64,000 nt of DNA from Luteibacter jiangsuensis (GTDB taxonomy: Bacteria; Pseudomonadota; Gammaproteobacteria; Xanthomonadales; Rhodanobacteraceae): positions 310,001 through 374,000 of the forward strand of contig NZ_JAUSSK010000002.1 in the NCBI RefSeq assembly GCF_030812295.1, read 5' to 3'. Within the stretch, counting starts at the first letter, position 1; each line of letters opens with the position of its first letter. The notes beneath the pieces are model-generated. The model was not told where the DNA came from, ran no database searches, and saw only the letters and a list, made by a program, of their open reading frames with translations. A program made the translations under genes and the position numbers. Positions 10,501 through 18,340 of this stretch are shown here, piece by piece.

Positions 10501-10756
10501 GCGCCCGATCCTGATGACCTCGTTCGCTTTCATCATGGGCGTGGTGCCGCTGGTGACCTCGCACGGCGCGGGTGCGGAGATGCGCCACGCGATGGGCGTG
10601 GCGGTGTTCTCCGGCATGCTCGGCGTGACCTTCTTCGGCCTGATCTTCACCCCGCTCTTCTACGTGCTGATCCGCGCGTGGAACGAGCGTTCGGAGGCCC
10701 GCCGCCAGGCGCGCCGCGAGCGCCGTCTCCTCGCCCATGCGGCCCGGGAGTCCTGA
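7565..10756 (+). CDS. mexF: RND multidrug efflux transporter, HAE1 family (MexF-like)
   Basis: This 1063-residue proton-driven inner-membrane pump has the expected full length for the HAE1 family. The start MKIAQYFVERPILAGVLSVLFLIAGGIAVFKLPISEYPEV is the first transmembrane helix and porter entry. GIVVDDAIVVVENVERH carries the paired aspartates of the TM4 proton relay. The string SPDLTMVVHLTSPDNRYDMLYLSNYA is very close to MexF as I remember it. It is the second gene of a four-gene operon with adaptor, outer-membrane factor and SDR. Expected substrates are amphiphilic drugs or metabolites; none can be assigned from sequence. Confidence 0.95.
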   Translation: MKIAQYFVERPILAGVLSVLFLIAGGIAVFKLPISEYPEVVPPTVVVKATYPGANPKVIAETVATPLEEQINGVEGMLYTSSQATSDGSMTLTVTFALGTDLDNAQVQTQNRVAQALPRLPEEVQRLGVTTTKSSPDLTMVVHLTSPDNRYDMLYLSNYARTRIKDQLARLDGVGDVQLFGAGEYSMRIWMNPEKLAIRNLTTGDVIKAVREQNIEVAAGALNAPPGPNTNAFQVNINTRGRLVTEDDFLNIIVRSDPSGSVTHLRDVARVELGSNNYALRSLLNNREAVAIPIFQRPGSNAIAISDEVRAEMALLKKDFPQGVDYTIVYDPTVFVRGSIEAVVHTLFEAIILVVLVVILFLQTWRASIIPLVAVPVSLIGTFAVMYLVGFSLNALSLFGLVLAIGIVVDDAIVVVENVERHIEHGLDPKMATRQAMTEVTGPIVATALVLCAVFVPAAFISGLTGQFYRQFALTIAISTVISAFNSLTLSPALAALLLKGRDEPKDKLTVWMDRSLGWLFRPFNRTFERASHGYVGGVQKILRFSAVVLFIYAGLVALGVFGFMRTPTGFVPPQDKQYLVAFAQLPDAASLDRTEAVIRQMGDIALKDPGTANAIQFPGLSINGFTNSTNSGIVFVALKPFEERRSADLSADAIAARLNAQFASIQGAYMAIFPPPPVNGLGTIGGFRMQIEDRGDMGFEELYKQTQGIIAASQKTPELAHLFTSFQVSVPQFDADVDREKAKSEGIDLGDVFQTLQAYLGSLYVNDFNRFGRTYQVNVSAEPSFRHEPSDVVGLKTRNAAGDLVPLGSFLTMRQTNGPDRVQHYNGYPTAEINGGAAPGYSTGQAQEAMEKLVTSSLPNGMSYEWTELTYQQILAGNTAVLVFPLSVLLVFLVLASLYESLSLPLAVILIVPMVLLSAITGVIVTGGDNNIFTQIGLIVLVGLACKNAILIVEFAREAEIGGMNRIDAVLEAARLRLRPILMTSFAFIMGVVPLVTSHGAGAEMRHAMGVAVFSGMLGVTFFGLIFTPLFYVLIRAWNERSEARRQARRERRLLAHAARES

Positions 10757-10757
10757 T

Positions 10758-12191
10758 ATGAAAATCGTTCTTCGCAGTACCGCGTTGTTCGCGGCCCTCG
10801 TCCTCGCCGGTTGCGCGAGCGTGGGCCCCGACTACCACGCACCCAAGGAAGCGCCGGTGACCTTGCAGGGCGTCGATGCGACGCACCAGAACAACGGCGA
10901 TGTGCAGGCACGTTGGTGGAAGCAGTTCGGCGACCCGACCCTCGACGCGTTGATCGTCCGCGCGGCGCAGGGCTCGCCGGACCTGAAGATCGCGGTGGCA
11001 CGCCTCAACCAGGCGCGTGCCGCGCTCGGCTCGGCGAAATCGCAGCAGATCCCCGACATCGAAACCGGCGTGTCGTACCAGCGTAGCCGCGAGCAGCAGC
11101 CGGGCTTCAGCGACCAGCGCCAGACCGTCACCGCCTACCAGGCCGGATTCGATGCATCGTGGGAACTCGACCTGTTCGGCGGTATCCGCCGGTCGGTCGA
11201 GGCCGCGCGCGCCGACGCCGCCGCCGGCGAGGCGTCGCTGCAGGATGCGCAGGTCACGTTGTTCGCCGAAGTGGCGCGCAACTACTTCGACCTGCGCGGC
11301 ACGCAGCTGCGTATCGACGTGGCCAGGCGGGACATCGCCAACCAGCAGGATTCGCTGAAGGTGATCGCCGCGCGCGTCGAGCTGGGCACCGGGGCCGAAC
11401 AGGACCTCGCCAGCGCGAAGGCGCGGCTTGCCTCGGTGGAAGCGCAGTTGCCCGTGCTCCAGACCCAGGCCAGCGCCGACCAGTTCCGCATCGCGGTGCT
11501 GCTCGGTGCGCGCCCGGGCGAACTCGATGTCGACCTCTCGCCGGCGACCTTCAAGCCCATCGACGTCAGCCTCGCCATCGGCGGTGCCGACGAGGTGTTG
11601 CAACGGCGTCCGGACATCCGCATCGCCGAGCGCGAGCTCGCTGCCGCGAACGCCCGTATCGGCGTGGCCAAGGCCGACTACTTCCCGCACATCACGCTGG
11701 GCGGATTCATCGGCTTCCTCGCCGGCCGCAGCAACGATTTCGGTGGCGCCGACTCGCGCGCCTGGTCGCTCGCCCCAAGCATCTCGTGGTCGGGCCTGAA
11801 CGTGCAGCGCGTGCGTTCGGGCGTGAAGGGGGCGGAGGCACGGGCCGACGAAGCCCGCGCCAATTACGAGCGCACCGTTCTGGCGGCGCTCGAGGACGTC
11901 GACAATTCGCTGGTCGGCTTCAACCAGCAGCGTGAGCGTGTCGAGAAGCTGGTGGTGCAGGCGACGGAGAGCCGCCGCGCGGCTGACCTCGCGAAGATCC
12001 GTTACGACGCCGGCCGCACCGATTATCTCGAACTGCTCGACGCCGAACGTACCCAGCTTTCGGCGGAAGACCAGCTGGCCGAGGCCGAGGCCGCCATCAA
12101 TACCCGCGCGGTGCAGTTGTACAAGGCGCTCGGTGGCGGTTGGCAGGCGTGTGGCGACAACGCGTGCAGCGAGGTTGCGAAGGTGCCATGA
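10758..12191 (+). CDS. RND outer-membrane factor lipoprotein, NodT/OprN family
   Basis: This 477-residue TolC-like outer-membrane channel completes the tripartite pump. The lipobox LVLAGC places the acylated cysteine at residue 19. GPDYHAP follows, a family hallmark, and two repeated OEP halves contain WELDLFGGIRRSVEAARA and RRPDIRIAERELAAANARIG. The ATG at 10758 begins one base after the mexF stop and has GGGAG eight bases upstream. The 3' end overlaps the SDR start as ATGA, so translation is probably coupled. Confidence 0.93.
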   Translation: MKIVLRSTALFAALVLAGCASVGPDYHAPKEAPVTLQGVDATHQNNGDVQARWWKQFGDPTLDALIVRAAQGSPDLKIAVARLNQARAALGSAKSQQIPDIETGVSYQRSREQQPGFSDQRQTVTAYQAGFDASWELDLFGGIRRSVEAARADAAAGEASLQDAQVTLFAEVARNYFDLRGTQLRIDVARRDIANQQDSLKVIAARVELGTGAEQDLASAKARLASVEAQLPVLQTQASADQFRIAVLLGARPGELDVDLSPATFKPIDVSLAIGGADEVLQRRPDIRIAERELAAANARIGVAKADYFPHITLGGFIGFLAGRSNDFGGADSRAWSLAPSISWSGLNVQRVRSGVKGAEARADEARANYERTVLAALEDVDNSLVGFNQQRERVEKLVVQATESRRAADLAKIRYDAGRTDYLELLDAERTQLSAEDQLAEAEAAINTRAVQLYKALGGGWQACGDNACSEVAKVP

Positions 12192-12961
12192 GTGCCGCCA
12201 AGGTTCATCGCCTGCCCCTGCAGGCGAAGCGCTGCAGCGCGATGGCCGTCGAGCCGCCACTCACCCAGCGTGTCGCGCTGGTGAGTGGCGCCAATCGCGG
12301 CATCGGACTGGAGGTATCGCGCCAGCTCGCCTCGCTCGGGGTCACGGTATTCATGGGTATGCGAGAACCCGGCAAGGGCGAGAAAGCCTCCCGCGCCATC
12401 CGTGAACTCGGCGGCGATGCCTATGCGATCAAGCTCGATGTCACCCGCCAGGGCGACATCGAACAGGCTATCGCGCATATCGACGCCCGCTTCGGCCGGC
12501 TCGACATCCTGGTCAACAACGCCGGTGGATACTTCGATTACGACGCTAAGATCTCGGCGCCCGAACTGGATACCATCCGTGGCGCGCTGGAAGTGAATCT
12601 GCTGGGTGCATGGTGCCTTACCGCGGCCGCGCTGCCGCTGATGCGCCGGCATGGCTACGGCAGGATCGTCAACGTGTCGAGCGAATGCGCCGTGCACAAC
12701 ATGTGCAGCGACAAGGCCCCGGCGTACCGCATCTCGAAGGCGGCGCTCAATGCGTATACGCAGGTCACGGCGCGCGAACTCGCCGGCAGCGGCATTCTCG
12801 TCAATGCCGTCTGTCCGGGTTGGACCGCCACCGCGCTCGGCGGCAGCGGTGGCCGGCCCGCCGCTGAAAGCGCCGAAGGCATCGTATGGGCGGCCTTGTT
12901 ACCGGAACGGGAAGCGGCCACGGGCGAATTTTTTCGCGACCGGGTGAAGATCGGCTGGTGA
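12188..12961 (+). CDS. Short-chain dehydrogenase/reductase at the end of the efflux operon
   Basis: The 257-residue classical SDR has the cofactor motif SGANRGIG at residues 33-40, the NNAG strand, and the catalytic Tyr180-x-x-x-Lys184 (YRISK). It probably reduces a carbonyl with NAD(P)H, possibly modifying a toxic compound that the pump also exports. The first 20 or so residues precede the Rossmann fold and lack homology I recognise. The start at 12188 overlaps the outer-membrane factor stop and follows GAAGGTG; ATG at 12242 is a weaker alternative. The gene converges on otnK with a 44-bp gap that shows no clear terminator. Confidence 0.88.
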   Translation: MSAAKVHRLPLQAKRCSAMAVEPPLTQRVALVSGANRGIGLEVSRQLASLGVTVFMGMREPGKGEKASRAIRELGGDAYAIKLDVTRQGDIEQAIAHIDARFGRLDILVNNAGGYFDYDAKISAPELDTIRGALEVNLLGAWCLTAAALPLMRRHGYGRIVNVSSECAVHNMCSDKAPAYRISKAALNAYTQVTARELAGSGILVNAVCPGWTATALGGSGGRPAAESAEGIVWAALLPEREAATGEFFRDRVKIGW

Positions 12962-13005
12962 CGCCGTAGCTGCCCGGTCGCCGGATCGGCAACCGATGAA
13001 TCCCT

Positions 13006-14274
13006 TTATTCGGCCCGCAGGGCGTCCACGAAGAAGTCAGGGCCACCGAAATTTCCCGACTTCAGCACCAGACGCAGATCCGCGTGACGTCGTCCCAGAG
13101 CAAACAGCACGGGTACCCCTGGTGCCAACTCATGTCCGATGAGAAAGGCTTCAATCCCCAGCCTGTCGACCACCGCGCCGGACGTTTCGCCTCCCGCGAC
13201 GATCAGGCGCGATAGGCCTTCGGTGGCAAGTCGCAAGGCGATGTCCGCCAACGCATCTTCAAGCACTTCCGATACACGCTTCGCGCCATGTCGTGCCTGA
13301 AGCTCAAGGACTCGATCCGGTGGAGCGCTGGTGGCGATGACTGCCGGACCTTCGGCAAGCCGCCGCCGTGCCCAGGCGGTGGCGTCGGCGATGTCGCCGT
13401 GACCGGAGAGCAGTGCTTCGCTGTCGAGCCTCAGTACCGGCAGGTCACGTTCGGCGATATCGAGCTGCTCCAGGGTGACGGCCGAACAGCTTCCAGCCAG
13501 CACGAGCGACCCGCGCAGGTCGGGGGAGCCCGCCATCGACAATACATCGCTGTCGACGGCGCGAGCCCTCGCCAGGGCGCGCGCGAGCCCGAGGCCCAGG
13601 CCGGATGCTCCCGTCGACAGCGTGTCGTCGAGGGCGACGCGGCCCAGCACTTCCAGGTCGGTGTCGAATACCGCGTCGGCTATCACGCTGCCGACACCCT
13701 GCACGCGCAGCCGGACCAGCTCGGCCCGGACCGCATCATCGCCATCCCGGACGACGGCCAGTGGCAATAGCGCGACGGGCCTTCGGCTCTGGGTGGCCAT
13801 GAGCCTGACGAGGCTGGAGTCGCGCATGGGTGTCACCGGATGATCCTTGAGCGGGCTCTCGTCCAATCGGTCGCCGCCGACGAAGAGATGGCCTTGATAG
13901 ACCGTCCGCCGGTTTCGCGGGAAGGCGGGACAAACCAGTGGCATCGCGCCCGTGCGTTCCGCCAGCGCGTCGGTCACCGGTCCGATATTTCCTCTTGCCG
14001 TCGAATCGAACGTCGAGCACACCTTGAACAACACGTGGGAGGCGCCGCGCGCACGTAGCCATCGCTCGGCGTCAAGCGATTGGCGTACTGCCTCCGCCGC
14101 CGCGATGGACCGGCTTTTCAGCGCCACGACCACCGCGTCGACATCGGGCAGTTCCATATCGTCCGCCGGAACGCCGATGGTCTGGATCACCCGCAAGCCG
14201 TTGCTCGAGAGGGTGCTTGCCAGGTCCGACGCACCCGTATAGTCATCGGCTATCGCGCCCATGCTCAGGCTCAT
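13006..14274 (-). CDS. otnK: 3-oxo-tetronate kinase OtnK (DUF1537 / four-carbon acid sugar kinase)
   Basis: The 422-residue protein matches the two-domain four-carbon acid sugar kinase family. The substrate domain starts MGAIADDYTGASDLASTL, and the nucleotide-binding C-terminal part holds GLSRLIVAGGETSGAVVDRLG. In the characterised pathway OtnK uses ATP to phosphorylate 3-oxo-tetronate at C4 in the cytoplasm. It is the last gene of ltnD-otnI-otnK and overlaps otnI by 4 bp (ATGA). Assignment as OtnK rather than the D-threonate kinase DtnK rests on the neighbouring otnI, otnC and ltnD. Confidence 0.9.
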   Translation of the reverse strand: MSLSMGAIADDYTGASDLASTLSSNGLRVIQTIGVPADDMELPDVDAVVVALKSRSIAAAEAVRQSLDAERWLRARGASHVLFKVCSTFDSTARGNIGPVTDALAERTGAMPLVCPAFPRNRRTVYQGHLFVGGDRLDESPLKDHPVTPMRDSSLVRLMATQSRRPVALLPLAVVRDGDDAVRAELVRLRVQGVGSVIADAVFDTDLEVLGRVALDDTLSTGASGLGLGLARALARARAVDSDVLSMAGSPDLRGSLVLAGSCSAVTLEQLDIAERDLPVLRLDSEALLSGHGDIADATAWARRRLAEGPAVIATSAPPDRVLELQARHGAKRVSEVLEDALADIALRLATEGLSRLIVAGGETSGAVVDRLGIEAFLIGHELAPGVPVLFALGRRHADLRLVLKSGNFGGPDFFVDALRAE

Positions 14275-15059
14275 GATGTCACCTTCGCGCGGTGACCGTA
14301 GGCCGCAAGCCAGCCGAGACCCTCTTCCGTGCGTCCTCGCGGACGGTATTCGCAGCCGATGCAGCCTTCATACCCCAGGCGATCCAGCTCATCGAAGAGG
14401 AAGGGATAATTCAGTTCTTCCCCGTCCGGTTCGTGTCGCGACGGAACACTGGCGATCTGCACATGGCCGAGGTATTCGATCAACCGGCGGATCCGTGTCG
14501 TCACATCGCCGTGGATGATCTGCGCATGATAGATATCCAGTTGCAGCCGTACGTTCGGCAAGCCGAGCTCTTCGATCAAGTGGACGGCGGCGTCCACGTC
14601 GCTCATGAAATACCCCGGCATGTCCCTGCGGTTCACCGGCTCGAGCATGATGTCAACACCCAGTTCCGCGGCTCGCCCAGCGCACCATGTCACGGCATCA
14701 CGATATGCGCGCTCGTGCTCGTCATCGTTCGGCGCGATGCCCGCCATGAGGTGCACGCGCGGCACATTGAGCGCGCGAATGTAAGGTGTCGCGCGTTCGA
14801 AGGCATCGCGCACCTCGTCGGCGCGCGACGGCAAGGCGGCGATTCCACGTTCACCGGCCTCCCATCGGCCCGCAGGCAGATTCATCAGCACGACCGACAA
14901 CCCGGCTCGCCGTATACGTTCGGCCACCAGTCCGGCCGGATGGTCATAGGGAAAGAGGAACTCGACCTGATCGAATCCAGCCGTCGCGGCCGCATCGAAG
15001 CGGTCGAGGAAGGCGTGCTCGTTGAACATCATCGTCAGGTTGGCGGCGAAGCGGGGCAT
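14271..15059 (-). CDS. otnI: 2-oxo-tetronate isomerase OtnI (hydroxypyruvate isomerase-like)
   Basis: The 262-residue TIM-barrel protein of the xylose-isomerase-like superfamily begins MPRFAANLTMMFNEHAFLDRFDAAATAGFDQVEFLFPYDH, the start typical of Hyi/OtnI proteins. Likely metal-site segments are IMLEPVNRRDMPGYF, LQLDIYHAQIIHGD and the terminal IGCEYRPRGRTEEGLGW. OtnI converts 2-oxo-tetronate to 3-oxo-tetronate ahead of the kinase. The gene lies 10 bp after ltnD and overlaps otnK, so all three form one transcript. Hydroxypyruvate isomerase (glyoxylate pathway) is the alternative, but the kinase and aldolase context argues for OtnI. Confidence 0.88.
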   Translation of the reverse strand: MPRFAANLTMMFNEHAFLDRFDAAATAGFDQVEFLFPYDHPAGLVAERIRRAGLSVVLMNLPAGRWEAGERGIAALPSRADEVRDAFERATPYIRALNVPRVHLMAGIAPNDDEHERAYRDAVTWCAGRAAELGVDIMLEPVNRRDMPGYFMSDVDAAVHLIEELGLPNVRLQLDIYHAQIIHGDVTTRIRRLIEYLGHVQIASVPSRHEPDGEELNYPFLFDELDRLGYEGCIGCEYRPRGRTEEGLGWLAAYGHRAKVTS

Positions 15060-15069
15060 ACGGTTTCCT

Positions 15070-15996
15070 CTAAAGGGACAGGTCGAGGCCGGCGATACGC
15101 GCGTACAGGCGCGCCACGGAGCTATCGTCGTCGCGCCCCATGCCGGCCGCCGAGGTCATGATGAAAAGTTGCAGGGCCGCGCTGGCGAGCGGCGCCGGGA
15201 AACTGCTGGCCCGGCCCATGTCCAGAACGATGCCGAGATCTTTAACGAAGATGTCGACGGCACTGAGCGGCCGGTAATCGCCATCGAGGATGTGCGGCAC
15301 ACGGTTCTCGAACATCCAGGAGTTGCCTGCCGAGGCGGTGATGACTTCGTAGACCCGATGCAGGTCGAGCCCTTCGCGCGCGGCGAAGGCGATCGCCTCC
15401 GATGCCGCGGCGATATGCACGCCGGCGAGGAGTTGGTTGACCATCTTGAAGGCTGCCGCCTCGCCAGGCGCCTCGCCCAGGCGATGAAGCGTCGCCGACA
15501 TCGCGTCGAGCGCAGGCGCCGCGCGAGCGAAAGCCTGCTCGGTTCCCGAGGCGAGAATCGTGAGGCTTCCATCGGCGGCGCGCCGCGCGCCGCCGCTCAC
15601 CGGTGCGTCCAGGTAATGGCGACCTGTCGCTTCCAGGCGAGCCGCCATACGGCGCGCGCGATCGGGCGCCATGGTCGCGCATGAAATGAATACCCCGTCT
15701 TCCGCCATGACCGTGGCTATGCCTTCATCGCCGAAAAGGAGCGCCTCGGTCTGGCCCGCGTCGACCACCACGCTCACCACGAGCGTCGCACCGCGCGATG
15801 CCTCGACGGACGAAACCGCCACCTTTCCGCCCAAGGCGGCGAAATCTTCGCGTTTGTTCGGATCCGGGTCGTATCCCGTCACGTCCGCTCCTGCGCGCAG
15901 GAGCGAAGCAGCCATGCCCAGGCCCATGGAACCAAGTCCCGCGACGGCCACTCCCACTCTGTCCCATCCCGTGCTCGCCACCTCGTTCGAATGCAT
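15070..15996 (-). CDS. ltnD: L-threonate dehydrogenase LtnD (beta-hydroxyacid dehydrogenase family)
   Basis: The 308-residue 6-phosphogluconate dehydrogenase-like protein has the NAD motif GLGSMGLGMA near residue 20, the substrate loop PVSGGARRAADGSL, and the catalytic-lysine segment FKMVNQLLAG. It would oxidise a four-carbon sugar acid, most likely L-threonate, at C2 to give the OtnI substrate. The ATG at 15996 follows a purine-rich GGGAGAGAGAGGA tract; an in-frame start 13 codons upstream would run into the operator. It is the first gene of ltnD-otnI-otnK and diverges from otnC across 74 bp. Exact stereochemistry of the substrate is inferred. Confidence 0.85.
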   Translation of the reverse strand: MHSNEVASTGWDRVGVAVAGLGSMGLGMAASLLRAGADVTGYDPDPNKREDFAALGGKVAVSSVEASRGATLVVSVVVDAGQTEALLFGDEGIATVMAEDGVFISCATMAPDRARRMAARLEATGRHYLDAPVSGGARRAADGSLTILASGTEQAFARAAPALDAMSATLHRLGEAPGEAAAFKMVNQLLAGVHIAAASEAIAFAAREGLDLHRVYEVITASAGNSWMFENRVPHILDGDYRPLSAVDIFVKDLGIVLDMGRASSFPAPLASAALQLFIMTSAAGMGRDDDSSVARLYARIAGLDLSL

Positions 15997-16017
15997 TCCT
16001 CTCTCTCCCTGCCGCTC

Positions 16018-16037
16018 TTCTGATTGCGCTACCATAT
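16018..16037. promoter_or_regulatory. Putative LacI-family operator between ltnD and otnC
   Basis: TTCTGATTGCGCTACCATAT resembles the reverse complement of the operator at 23026-23045 at 15 of 20 positions, and the core TGATTGCGCTACCA differs from it by a single base. It lies in the 74-bp divergent control region, 22 bp from the ltnD start and 34 bp from the otnC start, so one bound regulator could repress both directions. Confidence 0.6.
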
Positions 16038-16070
16038 CCGTGTCGCCAACGGAATCATGTGAGCCGAACC

Positions 16071-16721
16071 ATGAGCGAGTCCCGCCTCAGGGAACAGGTC
16101 TGCCTGCTCGCCCGTTCGATGTTCGAACGGGGACTTACCCACGGATCGTCCGGAAATATCAGCGTGGTCCTCGACGACGGTGGCTTGTTGATGACGCCGA
16201 CCGATGCGTCGCTCGGTTTCCTCGATCCAGCCCGCCTGTCGCGATTCGACGCACAGGGCCGCTTCATCGATGGCGACAAGCCCACCAAGGAAGCACCGTT
16301 GCACCGCGCTCTTTACGAATCCCGCAGCGGGTCCAGAGCGGTGGTGCACCTGCATTCCACACACTCCGTCGCCTTGTCCATGCTTCCGGATGTCGATCCG
16401 GCATCCGTGCTTCCACCGTTGACGCCTTACTACGTGATGCGCGTCGGCGATACCGCACTGGTGCCTTACCACCGTCCCGGCGACCCCATGGTGGCGGATG
16501 CCATTCGCGGACTCGCGGGACGTTATGCATCCGTGCTGCTGGCCAACCACGGTCCGGTGGTTGCAGGCACCTCGCTCACCGCGGCGGTCAACGCCATCGA
16601 GGAACTGGAAGAGACCGCGCGGCTCTTCCTCTTGCTGCGCGGTCTTCATCCCCGCACGTTGTCGCCCGCACAGGTGGAGGAACTTAGCCATGTCTTCGGC
16701 AACGATCACCACCACGGCTGA
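16071..16721 (+). CDS. otnC: 3-oxo-tetronate 4-phosphate decarboxylase OtnC (class II aldolase family)
   Basis: The 216-residue class II aldolase/adducin-domain protein has GLTHGSSGNISV near the N-terminus, catalytic-type Glu in KEAPLHRALYESR, the zinc ligands HLHSTHS, and a third histidine in LLANHGPVVAG. In the known pathway OtnC decarboxylates 3-oxo-tetronate 4-phosphate to dihydroxyacetone phosphate and CO2. The ATG at 16071 gives the usual family N-terminus. Unlike its partner genes it is on the plus strand: its promoter backs onto ltnD, and its stop lies 1 bp from the stop of the convergent racemase-like gene. Confidence 0.87.
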   Translation: MSESRLREQVCLLARSMFERGLTHGSSGNISVVLDDGGLLMTPTDASLGFLDPARLSRFDAQGRFIDGDKPTKEAPLHRALYESRSGSRAVVHLHSTHSVALSMLPDVDPASVLPPLTPYYVMRVGDTALVPYHRPGDPMVADAIRGLAGRYASVLLANHGPVVAGTSLTAAVNAIEELEETARLFLLLRGLHPRTLSPAQVEELSHVFGNDHHHG

Positions 16722-16722
16722 G

Positions 16723-17406
16723 TCAGGCAGCGCGTTCCAAATGTCCACGCAAGGTCTCCGCGACGCGCTCCATGCCAAGGCGCGGACTTGTCAGCACCGG
16801 CACGCCGATCGATCCGCCCGGCTTGTCGGCTATGCGGCCCATCGATACCTGCGCGAGCACGATAAGGTCGACATCCTTCGCCAACCCGATCAATGCCCGC
16901 TCGACGATGGCGTCGTGCTCTTCGGTGCGCCCCGCAAGCAAGGCATCGAACGCGCCCTCGCATAGCGCACGCCTTACCTCTATCTGTTTACCACTGTCCC
17001 GGGCGACGCGTTCGATCAGGCGAACCGTGGGATCGAGTGTCGTCTGTACCGTCGCGGCCACCCCGATACGCCGGCCGGTGGCCACGGCACGTTCGGCCAT
17101 GGCGACGTCGATCTTCACAAGGGGCACGGCGAGCAAGGGGCGAACCGCATCCGCGGCCTCCCCCACGGAAGAACAGGCATTGAGGATCATGGTCGCCCCC
17201 ATGTCCTGGCCGATCATCATGTACTGTGCAAGTCGACGGGTCACTTCGGGCGTGACGTGACCGGCTGCCATGGTGTCCTTGAGCAAGCTATCGTCGACGA
17301 GGTTGACCACGCGCACTCCGGGAATGAGTTCCGGCGCGAGCGCGCTCAGGGGTTGCACGGTGACCGGTCCGGTGTGGACGATCACGAGCGTGGTTTGTGC
17401 GGACAT
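16723..17406 (-). CDS. Aspartate/glutamate racemase-like protein lacking the second catalytic cysteine
   Basis: The 227-residue protein has the Asp/Glu/hydantoin racemase fold signature, with Cys78 in ILNACSSVGEAADAV. The second cysteine is not at the usual C-terminal position: residues 184-190 read VLAQVSM around the expected site. Another cysteine, Cys149 in ALCEGAFDALLAG, lies elsewhere. It is therefore unlikely to be a standard two-base amino acid racemase and may act as an isomerase, lyase or hydrolase on an acid-sugar derivative. It is the last gene of the importer operon, 18 bp after the SDR dehydrogenase. The substrate is unknown. Confidence 0.75.
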   Translation of the reverse strand: MSAQTTLVIVHTGPVTVQPLSALAPELIPGVRVVNLVDDSLLKDTMAAGHVTPEVTRRLAQYMMIGQDMGATMILNACSSVGEAADAVRPLLAVPLVKIDVAMAERAVATGRRIGVAATVQTTLDPTVRLIERVARDSGKQIEVRRALCEGAFDALLAGRTEEHDAIVERALIGLAKDVDLIVLAQVSMGRIADKPGGSIGVPVLTSPRLGMERVAETLRGHLERAA

Positions 17407-17424
17407 GACGAATCCTCCGGCCAG

Positions 17425-18315
17425 TCAGGCCTTCACGTATTTGCGCCAGTTATGGACTTCGCGGAAGCCGAGCACATCGCGCGTCTTCTTGTTGGAGAGC
17501 AGGGTCTCGAATTCCTCCATCTGGCCCCTCACCGGTACGTTCGGGTAGTAGCGGCGCAGCAACTCGGCCGTCGGCAAGTCCGATGAGACATCGTTGTTCG
17601 CCGCATTGAAGATCTGGAAGCCCAGGCCGTCCTTCTTGATGCCCAGGTCGACGATCTGGCCCAGGTCACGGGCATCGATATAGCTCCACGCGATGCGCTT
17701 TCGGAAATCCGGCTTCGAGAAGAATCCCGGGAAATTCGCGTACTCGTGAGGCTCGATGACATTGCCGATGCGGATGGCGTAGATGTCCATGCCGGTGCGT
17801 CCGGCGAACGCCTGCGCCGTCTTCTCGTTGCATATCTTCGACGTGGCATAACTGTCGCGCGGATCCACCGGGTAGTCCTCGTCGAGCGGGAAGTACTCGG
17901 GGTCACGTGGGGTATGGTTGAACACAAGACCGTAGGTGGTTTCGCTGGACGCGATGATCACCTTGCGGATGCCCAGCTTCGCGGCCGCCTCGATGATGTT
18001 GTACGTGCCCATGACATTGACGCGGTAAACCTCGTTGTCCGGCACGATCATGATGCGCGGGATCGCAGCGAAATGGACCACGGCGTCGATCGGCTCAGGG
18101 GAGAGGTCCGGATCGAATTCATGTAGCCCGGTGTAGCTCGACAACGCGTTGAACACCTGGCCTGAATCGGTGATGTCGGTGATCAGGGTGCGCACGGCGG
18201 GATTGTCGAGCGGCTTCGTATCGAGATTGAGCACGCGGTAGCCCTGGTCGACCAGGTACTGCACGACATGCCGGCCGGCCTTTCCGCTCCCGCCGGTAAA
18301 AATCACGCGCTTCAT
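17425..18315 (-). CDS. NAD-dependent epimerase/dehydratase-family oxidoreductase (extended SDR)
   Basis: The 296-residue extended SDR has the nucleotide motif TGGSGKAG at residues 7-14, an acidic residue after the second strand (NLDTKP) that favours NAD, and the catalytic Tyr156-x-x-x-Lys160 (YATSK) with SSETTYG upstream. The start is well supported by GAGGAG five bases before ATG. It lies between the sugar-binding protein and the racemase-like gene, so it probably acts on the imported compound, for example oxidising an aldose to a lactone. D-erythronate dehydrogenase DenD is a related possibility, though I cannot confirm it from memory of that sequence. Confidence 0.8.
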   Translation of the reverse strand: MKRVIFTGGSGKAGRHVVQYLVDQGYRVLNLDTKPLDNPAVRTLITDITDSGQVFNALSSYTGLHEFDPDLSPEPIDAVVHFAAIPRIMIVPDNEVYRVNVMGTYNIIEAAAKLGIRKVIIASSETTYGLVFNHTPRDPEYFPLDEDYPVDPRDSYATSKICNEKTAQAFAGRTGMDIYAIRIGNVIEPHEYANFPGFFSKPDFRKRIAWSYIDARDLGQIVDLGIKKDGLGFQIFNAANNDVSSDLPTAELLRRYYPNVPVRGQMEEFETLLSNKKTRDVLGFREVHNWRKYVKA

Positions 18316-18340
18316 GGGTACTCCTCAAGACGGATGGGGG

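Noticed and set aside
8696-10738. 680-codon minus-strand open frame across mexF
   Set aside because: It is antisense to a highly conserved RND transporter, His/Glu/Arg-rich in the manner of GC-driven shadow frames, and has no homology I recognise.
10647-12260. 537-codon minus-strand open frame opposite the outer-membrane factor
   Set aside because: It is antisense to a conserved NodT-family lipoprotein and has shadow-frame composition.
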